A DNA stretch of 64,000 nucleotides from CAVQCX01 sp963775335 (lineage in GTDB: Bacteria > Pseudomonadota > Gammaproteobacteria > Chromatiales > Chromatiaceae): the NCBI GenBank assembly GCA_963775335.1, contig CAVZIJ010000003.1, positions 2,294,001 through 2,358,000 on the forward strand, read 5' to 3'. Positions within the stretch are counted from its first letter, which is position 1, and each line of letters begins with the position of its first letter. A program made the position numbers and the translations under genes. Below are positions 8,740-16,433 of this stretch, piece by piece. The notes beneath the pieces were generated by a model. That model had not been told where the DNA came from, did not search any database, and was given only the letters and a program-made list of their open reading frames with translations.

Positions 8740-9633
8740 TCAGTCGCCCACGCCCTGAACCGACCGGATGAGCGCTTGGACGACTGCGAAACGGCGCGGC
8801 CATGGAGCAGTGCTCCGAAGTGAAGCGGGCAGGCGGTTGATCGCATCGACGCAGGCAGCGCGGTCCGCGTAGCTGCCATAGGCGATGCCATACCATATGT
8901 GGCCGTCCTTGAGGAACCGGAAGGGAAGCGCCTTGCCTCTCAAGCCCTCCTTGTCCAGAAAGGCCCGAGTGGAGCTCAGCTTGGACGAAGCGACCAGCTG
9001 TATCACATAGTCTGTGGGCTTGCTTGCGAGAATGCGCACTTCACTGGCTTCGGGCTCAAACAACCACCCTCGATCCGCGAATCCGTCCGGCCTGGCCTTG
9101 CGCAGCTTCCCGACGAGCTCTTTGGACGGCTCATACCCGCCATCGGCGGCCTGAAGGATCCACGCCATCCCAAGGCGTTGCAATCGTTCCTCCCTTTGCT
9201 CCAGCAACCAGTACACGCCGAGGTTGTACTGGGCGCGGACGAGGCCCTGCCGCGCCGCCCGCTGCCACCAGCGCACCGCCTCGGCGACATCCGGCTTGGT
9301 GCCTCGACCTTGCTTATAGGCATTGCCCAGATTGAACTCGGCGGGCCCATAACCCTGCGCGGCGGATTTTCGGAGCCACACCAGGGACGCCGCCGAGTCC
9401 TTCTTCATACCCTGTCCGTCCTGGTCCATGACGCCGAGGGCGAATTCGGCGCGGGCATCCCCGGCGCGGGCTGCAGGCAGCAACAGCCGGAGTGCGTGCT
9501 GATAATCCTTTCGATCGACGGCAGCCAGCGCGTCATCGTAGAAATCCGCCATCGCGCTGCGGCTCAGCATGAGCAGGCAGACAGCGACCAGGGTCGTCGC
9601 GAGACCGACTGTCCCGGATCGCCCGAATCGCAT
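8740..9633 (-). CDS. Exported Sel1-repeat protein with C-terminal SPOR domain
   Basis: From ATG 9633 (MRFGRSGTVGLATTLVAVCL) the protein has 297 residues with a signal peptide cut near SAMA-DFYDD. Residues 30-170 are Sel1/TPR-like repeats (ALRLLLPAARAGDARAEFAL, WLRKSAAQGYGPAEFNLG, WWQRAARQGLVRAQYNLG). The C-terminal SPOR-like domain begins at TDYVIQLVASSKLSSTRAFL. SPOR domains bind denuded peptidoglycan at division sites, so a cell-envelope role is inferred. An in-frame extension upstream to 9918 is rejected because it would bury the signal peptide. Confidence 0.82.
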   Translation of the reverse strand: MRFGRSGTVGLATTLVAVCLLMLSRSAMADFYDDALAAVDRKDYQHALRLLLPAARAGDARAEFALGVMDQDGQGMKKDSAASLVWLRKSAAQGYGPAEFNLGNAYKQGRGTKPDVAEAVRWWQRAARQGLVRAQYNLGVYWLLEQREERLQRLGMAWILQAADGGYEPSKELVGKLRKARPDGFADRGWLFEPEASEVRILASKPTDYVIQLVASSKLSSTRAFLDKEGLRGKALPFRFLKDGHIWYGIAYGSYADRAACVDAINRLPASLRSTAPWPRRFAVVQALIRSVQGVGD

Positions 9634-9926
9634 CCCCGGGGCCTTTCCGCAGGCGTCGGGGCTCTTCCCGGCTAGGCGCTCCGTCGCCCTTGCCCCACGG
9701 GCGAATTCGGCTATGCAGCGCTCACGGCTGGACGGTCTTTCCCCTGGGCCGGAATGGCCCCGGTCGCGGCCGTGAAGCATCAGGCGATAGGGTCCCATCC
9801 AGGTCCCCAGCGCCTCTCGAACAGGGAGACCGAAAATTGCGATTCCGGCCGCTCTTGTCTTCAGTCGCGTAAGGCGATCGGAAATGACGACCCCCTGGTC
9901 ATCAGGGTGACGGCTCAAAGAGCCGG

Positions 9927-10523
9927 TTACGCCAGGTCTCCGGCAAGGGAACGGCCAAGATTATCGGGCAACGAACGCGCCGTGAAGCTGTACCGCGCGT
10001 GATCGATCCCGGCGCTCACCGCCGCGCCCGCCTTGACCGCCGCGACCATCTCGGGCGTCAGCTCGAAGCGCAGGAAATGCACCGAGGAGGTCTTCTCCTC
10101 GGTCTCGCGGTCCAGATCCTCGTCGGCGATGGCGTAGACCCGGTCGAAGTCGGCTACCTGCATCCAGACACGCTGCTCAATGCCGATCAGCTCGGCGAGG
10201 CGCACCTTGCGCTCCTCGATGTCGGGGAGCTCCACCATGAGGGTCGCCTTCCAGTTGGAGCCGTCCGGGATCAGGGGATTGTAGGCGTCGAGCTCCTCCT
10301 GGATGCCTGCGGCCTCGAAGATGCGCTCGGCCCGCAGCATCTCCTGGATCTGGTACTGCATGGTCAGGCGATCCTCGAAATACAGTGTCGCATTGGGTCC
10401 GATCGGCAGCTGCCGGTTCCGCTTGTGAGCCATCACCCGGGCGCGAAACTCGGGGCGGGCCTCGGCGTATTGCTCCAGGGAGAACAGGTCTTCTCGGGTC
10501 AGCTTCGACATGGTCGGGATCAT
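9927..10523 (-). CDS. DUF3501 family protein
   Basis: This 198-residue soluble protein matches the DUF3501 family: MSKLTREDLFSLEQYAEARP near the N terminus, then FRARVMAHKRNRQLPIGPNA and FEDRLTMQYQIQEMLRAERI. No catalytic motif is recognised. From family knowledge it often occurs beside rubrerythrin and a GlpC-like Fe-S protein, and both are present here on the other side of the insertion sequence. It starts three bases after the stop of the EncFtn-like gene, so the two are almost certainly translated together. ATG 10523 or ATG 10511 (MSKLT) could be the start. Confidence 0.82.
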   Translation of the reverse strand: MIPTMSKLTREDLFSLEQYAEARPEFRARVMAHKRNRQLPIGPNATLYFEDRLTMQYQIQEMLRAERIFEAAGIQEELDAYNPLIPDGSNWKATLMVELPDIEERKVRLAELIGIEQRVWMQVADFDRVYAIADEDLDRETEEKTSSVHFLRFELTPEMVAAVKAGAAVSAGIDHARYSFTARSLPDNLGRSLAGDLA

Positions 10524-10526
10524 CGT

Positions 10527-10814
10527 CTATTCGTGGGCGATCTGCTTGTCGGTGAAAAGGTAGTCCCGCAGCTCCTTGTCGAAGCGGGGGTCTCGCCTGC
10601 GGATCCATTCCAGCACCATGGACGCATGCTCTTTCTCCTCGTCCCGGTTGTGGGCGAGAATCGCCCGCAGCTCCGGGTCCTTGCAGGCGTCCACCCGCTG
10701 GTTGTACCAGTCCACCGCCTCCAGCTCTTCCATCAGTGAGACGATGGCCCGGTGCATGTCGCGGCTCTCCGCGCTCAGCTCTTCGATCGGCTCGTGGTAA
10801 CCCTCGTTGGCCAT
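10527..10814 (-). CDS. EncFtn-like ferritin (encapsulated-ferritin family), no visible targeting tail
   Basis: This 95-residue protein is very similar to the encapsulated ferritin core of Rhodospirillum rubrum: MEELEAVDWYNQRVDACKD and AILAHNRDEEKEHASMVLEW. The ferroxidase residues known there (Glu32, Glu62, His65) correspond to Glu30, Glu60 and His63 here. The family forms ring-shaped decamers that oxidise Fe(II). Known members are loaded into encapsulin shells by a C-terminal peptide. This one ends right after the ferritin helices (YLFTDKQIAHE), with no such peptide, and no encapsulin gene is in the window. The downstream DUF3501 gene is three bases away. Confidence 0.85.
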   Translation of the reverse strand: MANEGYHEPIEELSAESRDMHRAIVSLMEELEAVDWYNQRVDACKDPELRAILAHNRDEEKEHASMVLEWIRRRDPRFDKELRDYLFTDKQIAHE

Positions 10815-10916
10815 CGCACCCTCCTCTCGTTGCGGAAAATGGTCTATCCCCAGTCAACTCTGACGCTTGCCCCGAGCCGCGAAACCGGGGCCAGGAGCCG
10901 TCCAAACGCCCCCTCT

Positions 10917-10951
10917 CCCACCGGGCTGTCTATTGGACACACTGGACACAG
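10917..10951. repeat. Left end of the insertion sequence: 9-bp target duplication and inverted repeat
   Basis: CCCACCGGG at 10917-10925 is repeated at 13298-13306 as the target duplication. The element then begins CTGTCTATTGGACACACTGG at 10926. Its first 26 bases pair with the right end at 20 of 26 positions, the outer nine exactly. The CTGTCT start and the nine-base duplication are those of Tn5/IS50-type elements. Confidence 0.9.
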
Positions 10952-13297
10952 TTATTGATTGGCGGTATTGTCCTGCCCCATGCGACTTTTCGGGCAGACC
11001 TTCACCGCCTCGCTCATCGAGCGCGTGCGCACGGCAGCGGCGGAGCCTGGCGTGACGCGTAGCGGACTGTCGCGGCGGGTCTGCGCTTGGCTCAATTGGC
11101 GAGGTGCCAACGGCAAGCCACAGGAGGTCAGCAGCCGCAAAGCGTTGGTGGAATTGCAGCGGCGTGGTCTGCTCACATTGCCCGAAGCGCAGCGGACTGC
11201 GCCGCAGGGGCGCGCTGGGGTCGCGCCCGAGCCGTTCGAGGCGCCGGTGTTCGCCGGTGCGCTCGAGGAGCTTGGGGCACTGGAGCTGGTCGCGGTGGAG
11301 GGACGGCGCCTCTCGGCGTTGTACCGCGCGATGATGGCAGGCTACCATCCGTTGGGCGGCGGGCCGCTGTGCGGGGCGCAGCGGCGCTACCTGATCCGCT
11401 CGCCGGTGGCCGGCTGGCTGGGTGCGTTGGCATTCAGCGCTGCGGCCTGGCAGTTGAAGGCGCGCGATGAGTGGATCGGCTGGTGCGCCCACGCGCGCCG
11501 GGCCAATCTCACGCGGGTGGTAGCCAACAGTCGCTTTCTGATCCTGCCCACCATCGAGGTGCCCAACCTGGGCTCGCATGTGCTGGCGCTGGCCGCGGCA
11601 CGGGTGCGCAGCGATTGGCCGCCGCGCTACGGGTATGCGCCGCTGCTGCTGGAGACCTTCGTCGATGAGCAGCACTTTGCTGGGACGGTGTACAAGGCGG
11701 CCAATTGGCGGCGCCTGGGCGAGAGTGCCGGACGCGGTCGCCAGGACCGGGCGAACCGCGCTGGGACCGGGGTCAAGGCCGTGTATGTCTTGCCCTTGCA
11801 GCGCGACTGGCGCGCACCCCTGTGCCAGCGTCCGGCGCCGGTGCTGCGCCTGGCGCCGCCGGGCGAGCACTCTGCCTCCTGGGCCGAGCAGGAATTCGGC
11901 CAGGTGGACTTTCCCGATGCGCGGCTGCGCCCGCGCTTGCTGCAGTTGGCGCAGGCGTTTGGCGAGCACCCCACCGCCCCCATCAGTGCGGCGCTGAACG
12001 GCGCGGCCAGTGCGACCAAAGCCGCCTATCGGTTCTTGCACAACGCGCAAGTGAATCTGCAAACGCTGCTGCATCCCCATTACGAGGCAACCGCCGGGCG
12101 TATCGGCGAGCACCCGCTGGTGCTGGTCGCCCAAGACACCACCAGCCTCAACTACGAGGCCCATGCGGCCACGCGCGAGCTGGGGCCGATCAACACCCGT
12201 GCCGACGCCGCGCAGGGACTGAAGCTGCACGAGAGCCTGGCGTTGACCCCCGAGGGGGTAGCGCTGGGGCTGATCGACGTCCAGGTCTGGGCGCGCGACC
12301 CGCAGCAGATCGGCCAGGCCAAACAGCGCAAGAAACGCCCCATCGAGGAGAAGGAAAGCCAACGCTGGCTCACCAGCCTGCAGCGCACCGCAGAGCTCCA
12401 GCGCCTGTGCCCGCACACCCGTTTGGTCAATATCGCCGACCGCGAGGCCGATATCTACGAGCTGTTTGCGGCGGCGCTCCAGCGCCCCGCGGGTCCGGAT
12501 CTGCTGGTGCGCGCCAGCCGCACCACCCAGCGCCAGGTCGAGGAGACGCACGAGCACAAGCTCTTGTGGGAGCTCCTGCCCGCTCAGCCGGTGCTCGGCG
12601 GCTGCACGCTGTGCATCCCCGCCCGCGGCGGGCGCAAGGCGCGCCGCGCCACGCTGCAGGTCCGCTGTGCGCCGATCCAGCTGTGCCCCCCAAACCGGCT
12701 CAGTGCCGCCCCGCTGCTGGGGCTGTGGGGCATCCATGCCATCGAGCTCGAGGCGCCTGCCGACAGCGATCCCGTCGAATGGCTGCTGCTCACCACGGTG
12801 CCGACCGCGACCTTGGAGGAGGCGATCGAGCGCCTGGGCTGGTACGCGGCGCGCTGGAATATCGAGGTGTTTCATCGCACCCTCAAAAGCGGCTGCCGCA
12901 TCGAGGACCGTCGCCTCGGCGATAGCGCCAGCCTGCAGGCCTGTCTGGCCATCGATCTGGTGGTCGCCTGGCGCGTCATGCACCTCACCAAGCTCGGCCG
13001 CGAGACCCCCGAGATCCCCTGCTCGGTGTTCTTCGAGGAGGCCGAGTGGAAGGCGCTGGTCTGCCATCAGCAGCGCTCGCCCACACCGCCCGAAACGCCG
13101 CCGACCCTGGGCGAGGCGATGCGCATGGTGGCCAAGCTCGGTGGTTTTCTCGGGCGCAAAGGCGACGGCCATCCCGGCGCCACCGTACTCTGGCGCGGTC
13201 TCAATCGCCTTGCTGACATCACCGAGACCTTCACCATCTTCCACCCCTCGATTCCGGGCGGCCCGTAGCGGCTGTCTCCGGTATGGGTAATAGACAG
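10926..13297 (+). mobile_element. Tn5/IS50-like IS4-family insertion sequence, 2,372 bp
   Basis: The element is bounded by imperfect 26-base inverted repeats starting CTGTCTATT and by nine-base direct repeats CCCACCGGG. It carries one gene, a long DDE transposase. If the element and one repeat copy are removed, the target reads CCCTCT-CCCACCGGG-AGAGGG, an imperfect palindrome. The insertion lies between the Fe-S oxidoreductase gene (stop at 13415) and the EncFtn-like gene (start 10814), opposite to their direction. Clean ends and an open reading frame suggest a recent, intact element. Confidence 0.92.
10980..13268 (+). CDS. IS4/Tn5-like transposase fused to an N-terminal DUF4338 (DruA-like) domain
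   Basis: This 762-residue protein has two parts. Residues 1 to about 290 match DUF4338, the family of Druantia protein DruA: LGGGPLCGAQRRYLIRSPV, VANSRFLILPTIEVPNLGSH and FAGTVYKAANWRRLGESAGR. The rest is a Tn5-like transposase beginning WAEQEFGQVDFPDARLRPRL. Its DDE residues are Asp386 (VAQDTTSLNY), Asp487 (NIADREADIYELF) and Glu629 in the IS4 signature Y(2)R(3)E(6)K, seen as YAARWNIEVFHRTLK. Typical Tn5-type transposases have about 480 residues; the excess is the fused domain. ATG 10980 is preferred over TTG 10959. Confidence 0.88.
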   Translation: MRLFGQTFTASLIERVRTAAAEPGVTRSGLSRRVCAWLNWRGANGKPQEVSSRKALVELQRRGLLTLPEAQRTAPQGRAGVAPEPFEAPVFAGALEELGALELVAVEGRRLSALYRAMMAGYHPLGGGPLCGAQRRYLIRSPVAGWLGALAFSAAAWQLKARDEWIGWCAHARRANLTRVVANSRFLILPTIEVPNLGSHVLALAAARVRSDWPPRYGYAPLLLETFVDEQHFAGTVYKAANWRRLGESAGRGRQDRANRAGTGVKAVYVLPLQRDWRAPLCQRPAPVLRLAPPGEHSASWAEQEFGQVDFPDARLRPRLLQLAQAFGEHPTAPISAALNGAASATKAAYRFLHNAQVNLQTLLHPHYEATAGRIGEHPLVLVAQDTTSLNYEAHAATRELGPINTRADAAQGLKLHESLALTPEGVALGLIDVQVWARDPQQIGQAKQRKKRPIEEKESQRWLTSLQRTAELQRLCPHTRLVNIADREADIYELFAAALQRPAGPDLLVRASRTTQRQVEETHEHKLLWELLPAQPVLGGCTLCIPARGGRKARRATLQVRCAPIQLCPPNRLSAAPLLGLWGIHAIELEAPADSDPVEWLLLTTVPTATLEEAIERLGWYAARWNIEVFHRTLKSGCRIEDRRLGDSASLQACLAIDLVVAWRVMHLTKLGRETPEIPCSVFFEEAEWKALVCHQQRSPTPPETPPTLGEAMRMVAKLGGFLGRKGDGHPGATVLWRGLNRLADITETFTIFHPSIPGGP

Positions 13298-13306
13298 CCC
13301 ACCGGG
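13272..13306. repeat. Right end of the insertion sequence: inverted repeat and 9-bp target duplication
   Basis: The element ends ...AATAGACAG at 13297, complementary to the left end. It is followed by CCCACCGGG at 13298-13306 and then AGAGGG, which completes the palindromic target. Confidence 0.9.
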
Positions 13307-13414
13307 AGAGGGACGCAGTGAGCGGGTCAACAGCGCCCTTTCTATCCCCTGATCCCTGCCTTCTCCCTGAGGGAGCAGGCGCCGCGGGTCAGCGGCAAGA
13401 TTTCGGGCCTTTCC

Positions 13415-14746
13415 TCAGATCCCGTAAGCCTTGCGCAGCAGCGAGATCGGATGGACCGACTCTCGGCCGTCGCCGGCGACATTGGCGATATGGTGGCCGG
13501 CCATCACGCAGTCGCTGGTGAGGTGATCGGCCTGGGCCTGCTGCACCCTGGTCACCACGGGCTTGACCAGCTTTACGGCGATCGCGAAAGTCTCCTTGCG
13601 CACGCCGTAGGTCCCATCGTGTCCCGAGCAGCGCTCAATGGCCTCGACCTGCGTCTCGGGGACGAGAGACAGGGCCTCGCGCGTCTTGGCGCCCATGTTC
13701 TGCACCCGCTGATGACAGGCCACGTGGTAGGCGACCTTGCCGAGCGGCTGCTTGAAGTCGGTTTTCAGCTTACCGTGCTTGTGGCGCAGCATCAGGTACT
13801 CGAACGGATCGTAGATCGCATCGCGTACCTTGGCGACCGCTGGGTCGTCCGGGAACATCAGCGGCAGCTCCTGCTTGAACATCAGCACGCAGGAGGGGAT
13901 CGGCGCCACGATGTCCCAGCCCTGGTCCACCAGCTTTGCCAACACCGGTATGTTGGCCTCCTTGGCGGCAGCGACCGCCTCCAGATCACCCAGCTCGAGC
14001 TTGGGCATGCCGCAGCACTGCTCCTTGGGCGCGATGGTCACGGGGATGCTGTTGTGCTCGAACACGGCCACCAGGTCCTCGCCGCTCCGGGGCTCGTTGT
14101 AGTTGCCGTAGCAAGTGGCGAACAGGGCGACCCGACCCTGGGTGGGACCTGCGGGCTCAGCTCCGGCGCCGGACTTCGGCGACAGGCGCTTGCGCAGGGT
14201 CTTGCTGTGATACTCGGGCACCACGGCGTCCTTGTGCACCCCGAGGGTCTTCTCCAGGACGCCGCGAAACCCCGCATTCTTGTTCATCGCATTGACTGCG
14301 CCGACGAGGATGGGAATGCCGGCGAGCTTGCCCACCGCGTCGGTGCTGGTCAGGGTCCTGAGGCGGAAGGAGGCGCCCTCCTTCTTGAACTTCACCGCCT
14401 TGGCGCGAAGCATCAGGTGCGGGAAATCCAGGTTCCACTCGTGCGGAGGCACATAGGGACACTTGGTCATGTAACAGAGATCGCAGAGATAGCAATGTTC
14501 CACGACCTTCCAATAATCGTTCTTGGCAACGCCATCCACTTCCATGGTCGAGGATTCGTCGACCAGGTCGAACAGCGTGGGAAAGGAATGACACAGGCTC
14601 ACACAGCGCCGACAGCCGTGGCAGATGTCGAACACGCGCTCCAACTCGGCAAAGAGGTGGCCTTCGTCGTAGAAATCGGGGTTCTTCCAGTCGAGAGGAT
14701 GCCGGGTTGGTGCTTCCAGGTTGCCCTCCCGGGTCGCGCCTGCCAT
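13415..14746 (-). CDS. GlpC/HdrD-like Fe-S oxidoreductase with CCG domains
   Basis: From ATG 14746 (MAGATREGNLEAPTRHPLDW), preceded by AGGAG, this is 443 residues. Two ferredoxin-type cysteine clusters lie near residues 42-52 (CHGCRRCVSLC) and 87-99 (CYLCDLCYMTKCPY). Two cysteine-rich regions follow: KEQCCGMPKLELGD near residue 240 and VACHQRVQNMGAKT near 355. Such proteins pass electrons to or from partner dehydrogenases, as GlpC does. It lies 71 bases after rubrerythrin in the same direction. A role in peroxide or iron redox handling is inferred from neighbours only; the electron donor is unknown. Confidence 0.88.
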   Translation of the reverse strand: MAGATREGNLEAPTRHPLDWKNPDFYDEGHLFAELERVFDICHGCRRCVSLCHSFPTLFDLVDESSTMEVDGVAKNDYWKVVEHCYLCDLCYMTKCPYVPPHEWNLDFPHLMLRAKAVKFKKEGASFRLRTLTSTDAVGKLAGIPILVGAVNAMNKNAGFRGVLEKTLGVHKDAVVPEYHSKTLRKRLSPKSGAGAEPAGPTQGRVALFATCYGNYNEPRSGEDLVAVFEHNSIPVTIAPKEQCCGMPKLELGDLEAVAAAKEANIPVLAKLVDQGWDIVAPIPSCVLMFKQELPLMFPDDPAVAKVRDAIYDPFEYLMLRHKHGKLKTDFKQPLGKVAYHVACHQRVQNMGAKTREALSLVPETQVEAIERCSGHDGTYGVRKETFAIAVKLVKPVVTRVQQAQADHLTSDCVMAGHHIANVAGDGRESVHPISLLRKAYGI

Positions 14747-14817
14747 CGCACTTCTCCTGAATTTACCTATAACTGCCTGGCGGAAATCGGGAGGGGCAGC
14801 GCCCCTCCCGAGCTGCT

Positions 14818-15237
14818 TCACTGACCGAGCGAGTCCAAAGCCTTCTGGAAGCGGTTGGCGTGGGAGCGCTCCGCCTTGGCCAGGGTCTCGAACCAGTCGG
14901 CGATCTCGTCGAAGCCCTCGTCGCGGGCGGTCTTGGCCATGCCCGGATACATGTCGGTGTACTCGTGGGTCTCACCGGCAATCGCGGTCTTCAGATTCGC
15001 CTCGGTACCGCCGAAGGGCATCCCGGTCGCCGGGTCGCCGCACTCCTCGAGGTACTCCAGATGGCCGTGAGCGTGACCGGTCTCACCTTCGGCGGTGGAG
15101 CGGAACACGGCCGCGACATCGTTGTAACCTTCGACGTCGGCCTTGGAGGCGAAATACAGATAGCGGCGGTTCGCCTGCGATTCACCGGCAAATGCCTCTT
15201 TCAGGTGGCCTTCGGTCTTGCTGCCTTTGAGCGACAT
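14818..15237 (-). CDS. Rubrerythrin family protein (di-iron domain only)
   Basis: This 139-residue four-helix protein begins MSLKGSKTEGHLKEAFAGES. The Glu and His ligands of a di-iron site are visible in AFAGESQANRRYLYFASKA, EGETGHAHGHLEYLEE, AGETHEYTDMYP and AKAERSHANRF. The C-terminal rubredoxin domain of classical rubrerythrin is absent, so electrons must come from a partner, perhaps the Fe-S protein downstream. The family reduces hydrogen peroxide. A strong TAAGGAGG lies just before the start. It is the first gene of the minus-strand redox set. Confidence 0.92.
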   Translation of the reverse strand: MSLKGSKTEGHLKEAFAGESQANRRYLYFASKADVEGYNDVAAVFRSTAEGETGHAHGHLEYLEECGDPATGMPFGGTEANLKTAIAGETHEYTDMYPGMAKTARDEGFDEIADWFETLAKAERSHANRFQKALDSLGQ

Positions 15238-15581
15238 CGGTTTCCTCCTTATCGCGGGGTTATAGGGATCACCTAAGCCTGATAGGGCGCTTCGGTGCTA
15301 AGAATATTAGGCGCGCCTCACCCATGGGAGAAATTGTTTGTTCCAATAGTTACGATCGTTATCGCCTATCGTAGAGGTGCGCCCTTTGCCGTCTTCGTAT
15401 GGTCGCTGTCCTGTTCTCGACGCGGCCTCTCGCCCTCCCCCGGCAAACGGGACCGGGCTCACCTCCGTGGCGACCCCTTTCGTCTACACTGCCTGCCGAC
15501 GACAACCAGCGAGACGGCGCGGAGGGCGGCACGAGCCTGATCCGGCGTGACCCCGGACGGTGTCGCGCCCCCCCCAACGAC
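15238..15581. other. Intergenic region between divergent rubrerythrin and cpdA genes
   Basis: This gap of about 340 bases should hold both divergent promoters. It contains an AT-richer stretch (15300-15370) with a partly palindromic segment listed separately. No reading frame with family resemblance was seen. Confidence 0.5.
15346..15369. promoter_or_regulatory. Palindrome upstream of rubrerythrin, candidate operator
   Basis: ATAG (15346-15349) and CTAT (15366-15369) flank an ACGATCGT palindrome at 15352-15359. The outer ATAG/CTAT elements recall OxyR half-sites, but their 16-base spacing does not fit the OxyR consensus. Its position, about 110-130 bases before rubrerythrin, suits a regulator site. 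The regulator is unknown. Confidence 0.25.
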
Positions 15582-16433
15582 ATGAGCGATCCATCCAGCC
15601 CGCTGTCGAGGAAACGCCGCGGCCTGCCCACGGGCAACGCCGCGGGGTCCCTGCGTGTCCTGCAGATCACCGACACACACCTTTACGCAGACACGCAGCG
15701 CTGTCTGCTGGGATTGAACACCGAGGACTCCATCGCCGAGATACTCCGCCAGGTCGCAGAGCGCGCGGGTGACTTCGATCTCGTCCTGGCCACAGGCGAC
15801 CTGGTCCATGACGGTACGGCGGAGGCCTACCGGCGGATCGGCCGGCATTTCGCCGCCCTGAAGCGGCCGGTCTACTGCCTTCCCGGCAACCACGACGACC
15901 CGGCGGTCATGGCCCGCGTGATGGGCGACGGCGCGGTGCGTCTGACGTCGCACGCTCTCCACGGACGCTGGCTCTTCGTCCTGTTGGACTCCACCGTTGC
16001 GGGCAGCGAGGGAGGCCATCTCGGTGCGCCGCAGCTCGCCCTGCTCGAGGAGCGGCTGACCACCCATTCCGACCGGCACGCGCTGGTGTGCCTGCACCAC
16101 CAGCCGGTGCCGGTGGGCAGCGTCTGGATGGACGGAATGGCGCTCGACAATGCCGCGGACTTCTTCGCCGTGCTCGACCACCACCCCCAGGTGCGCGGCG
16201 TGCTCTGGGGCCATATACATCAGGCGTTCGAGGCGACGCGCAACGGCGTGCGCCTTCTCGGCTCCCCCTCGACCTGCATCCAGTTCACTCCCGGCCAGGC
16301 CCATTTCGGGGTCGATCGCCAACCCCCGGGATACCGCTGGCTGCTCCTGCTCCCCGACGGGCGTATCGAGACTGGCATAGAGCGGCTCGTGACGCTGCCC
16401 GAGGGCATCGATCTGGACTCCGCGGGCTATTAG
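15582..16433 (+). CDS. cpdA: CpdA-like 3',5'-cyclic AMP phosphodiesterase
   Basis: This 283-residue calcineurin-like metallophosphoesterase carries all five metal-binding blocks: ITDTHL, ATGDLVHD, LPGNHDD, LHHQPVPVG and WGHIHQAFE. The spacing and the segment FTPGQAHFGVDRQPPGYRWL are typical of CpdA, which hydrolyses cAMP in the cytoplasm. ATG 15582 (MSDPSSPLSRKRR) gives the family length; a longer frame from 15399 has no support. The gene ends four bases inside the end of sfsA, tail to tail. Other class III phosphodiesterases cannot be excluded. Confidence 0.85.
   Translation: MSDPSSPLSRKRRGLPTGNAAGSLRVLQITDTHLYADTQRCLLGLNTEDSIAEILRQVAERAGDFDLVLATGDLVHDGTAEAYRRIGRHFAALKRPVYCLPGNHDDPAVMARVMGDGAVRLTSHALHGRWLFVLLDSTVAGSEGGHLGAPQLALLEERLTTHSDRHALVCLHHQPVPVGSVWMDGMALDNAADFFAVLDHHPQVRGVLWGHIHQAFEATRNGVRLLGSPSTCIQFTPGQAHFGVDRQPPGYRWLLLLPDGRIETGIERLVTLPEGIDLDSAGY

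Noticed and set aside
9634..9918. 95-residue N-terminal extension of the Sel1/SPOR protein
   Set aside because: It precedes a good signal peptide at ATG 9633 and has no family similarity.
10854..13244. 796-residue open frame antisense to the transposase gene
   Set aside because: It is rich in Arg, Gly, His and Gln as expected of a GC-rich antisense shadow, has no family motif, and runs through both ends of the insertion sequence.
15346..15369. OxyR binding site
   Set aside because: The ATAG and CTAT half-elements are 16 bases apart, which does not match the seven-base spacing of the OxyR consensus; kept only as an unnamed palindrome.
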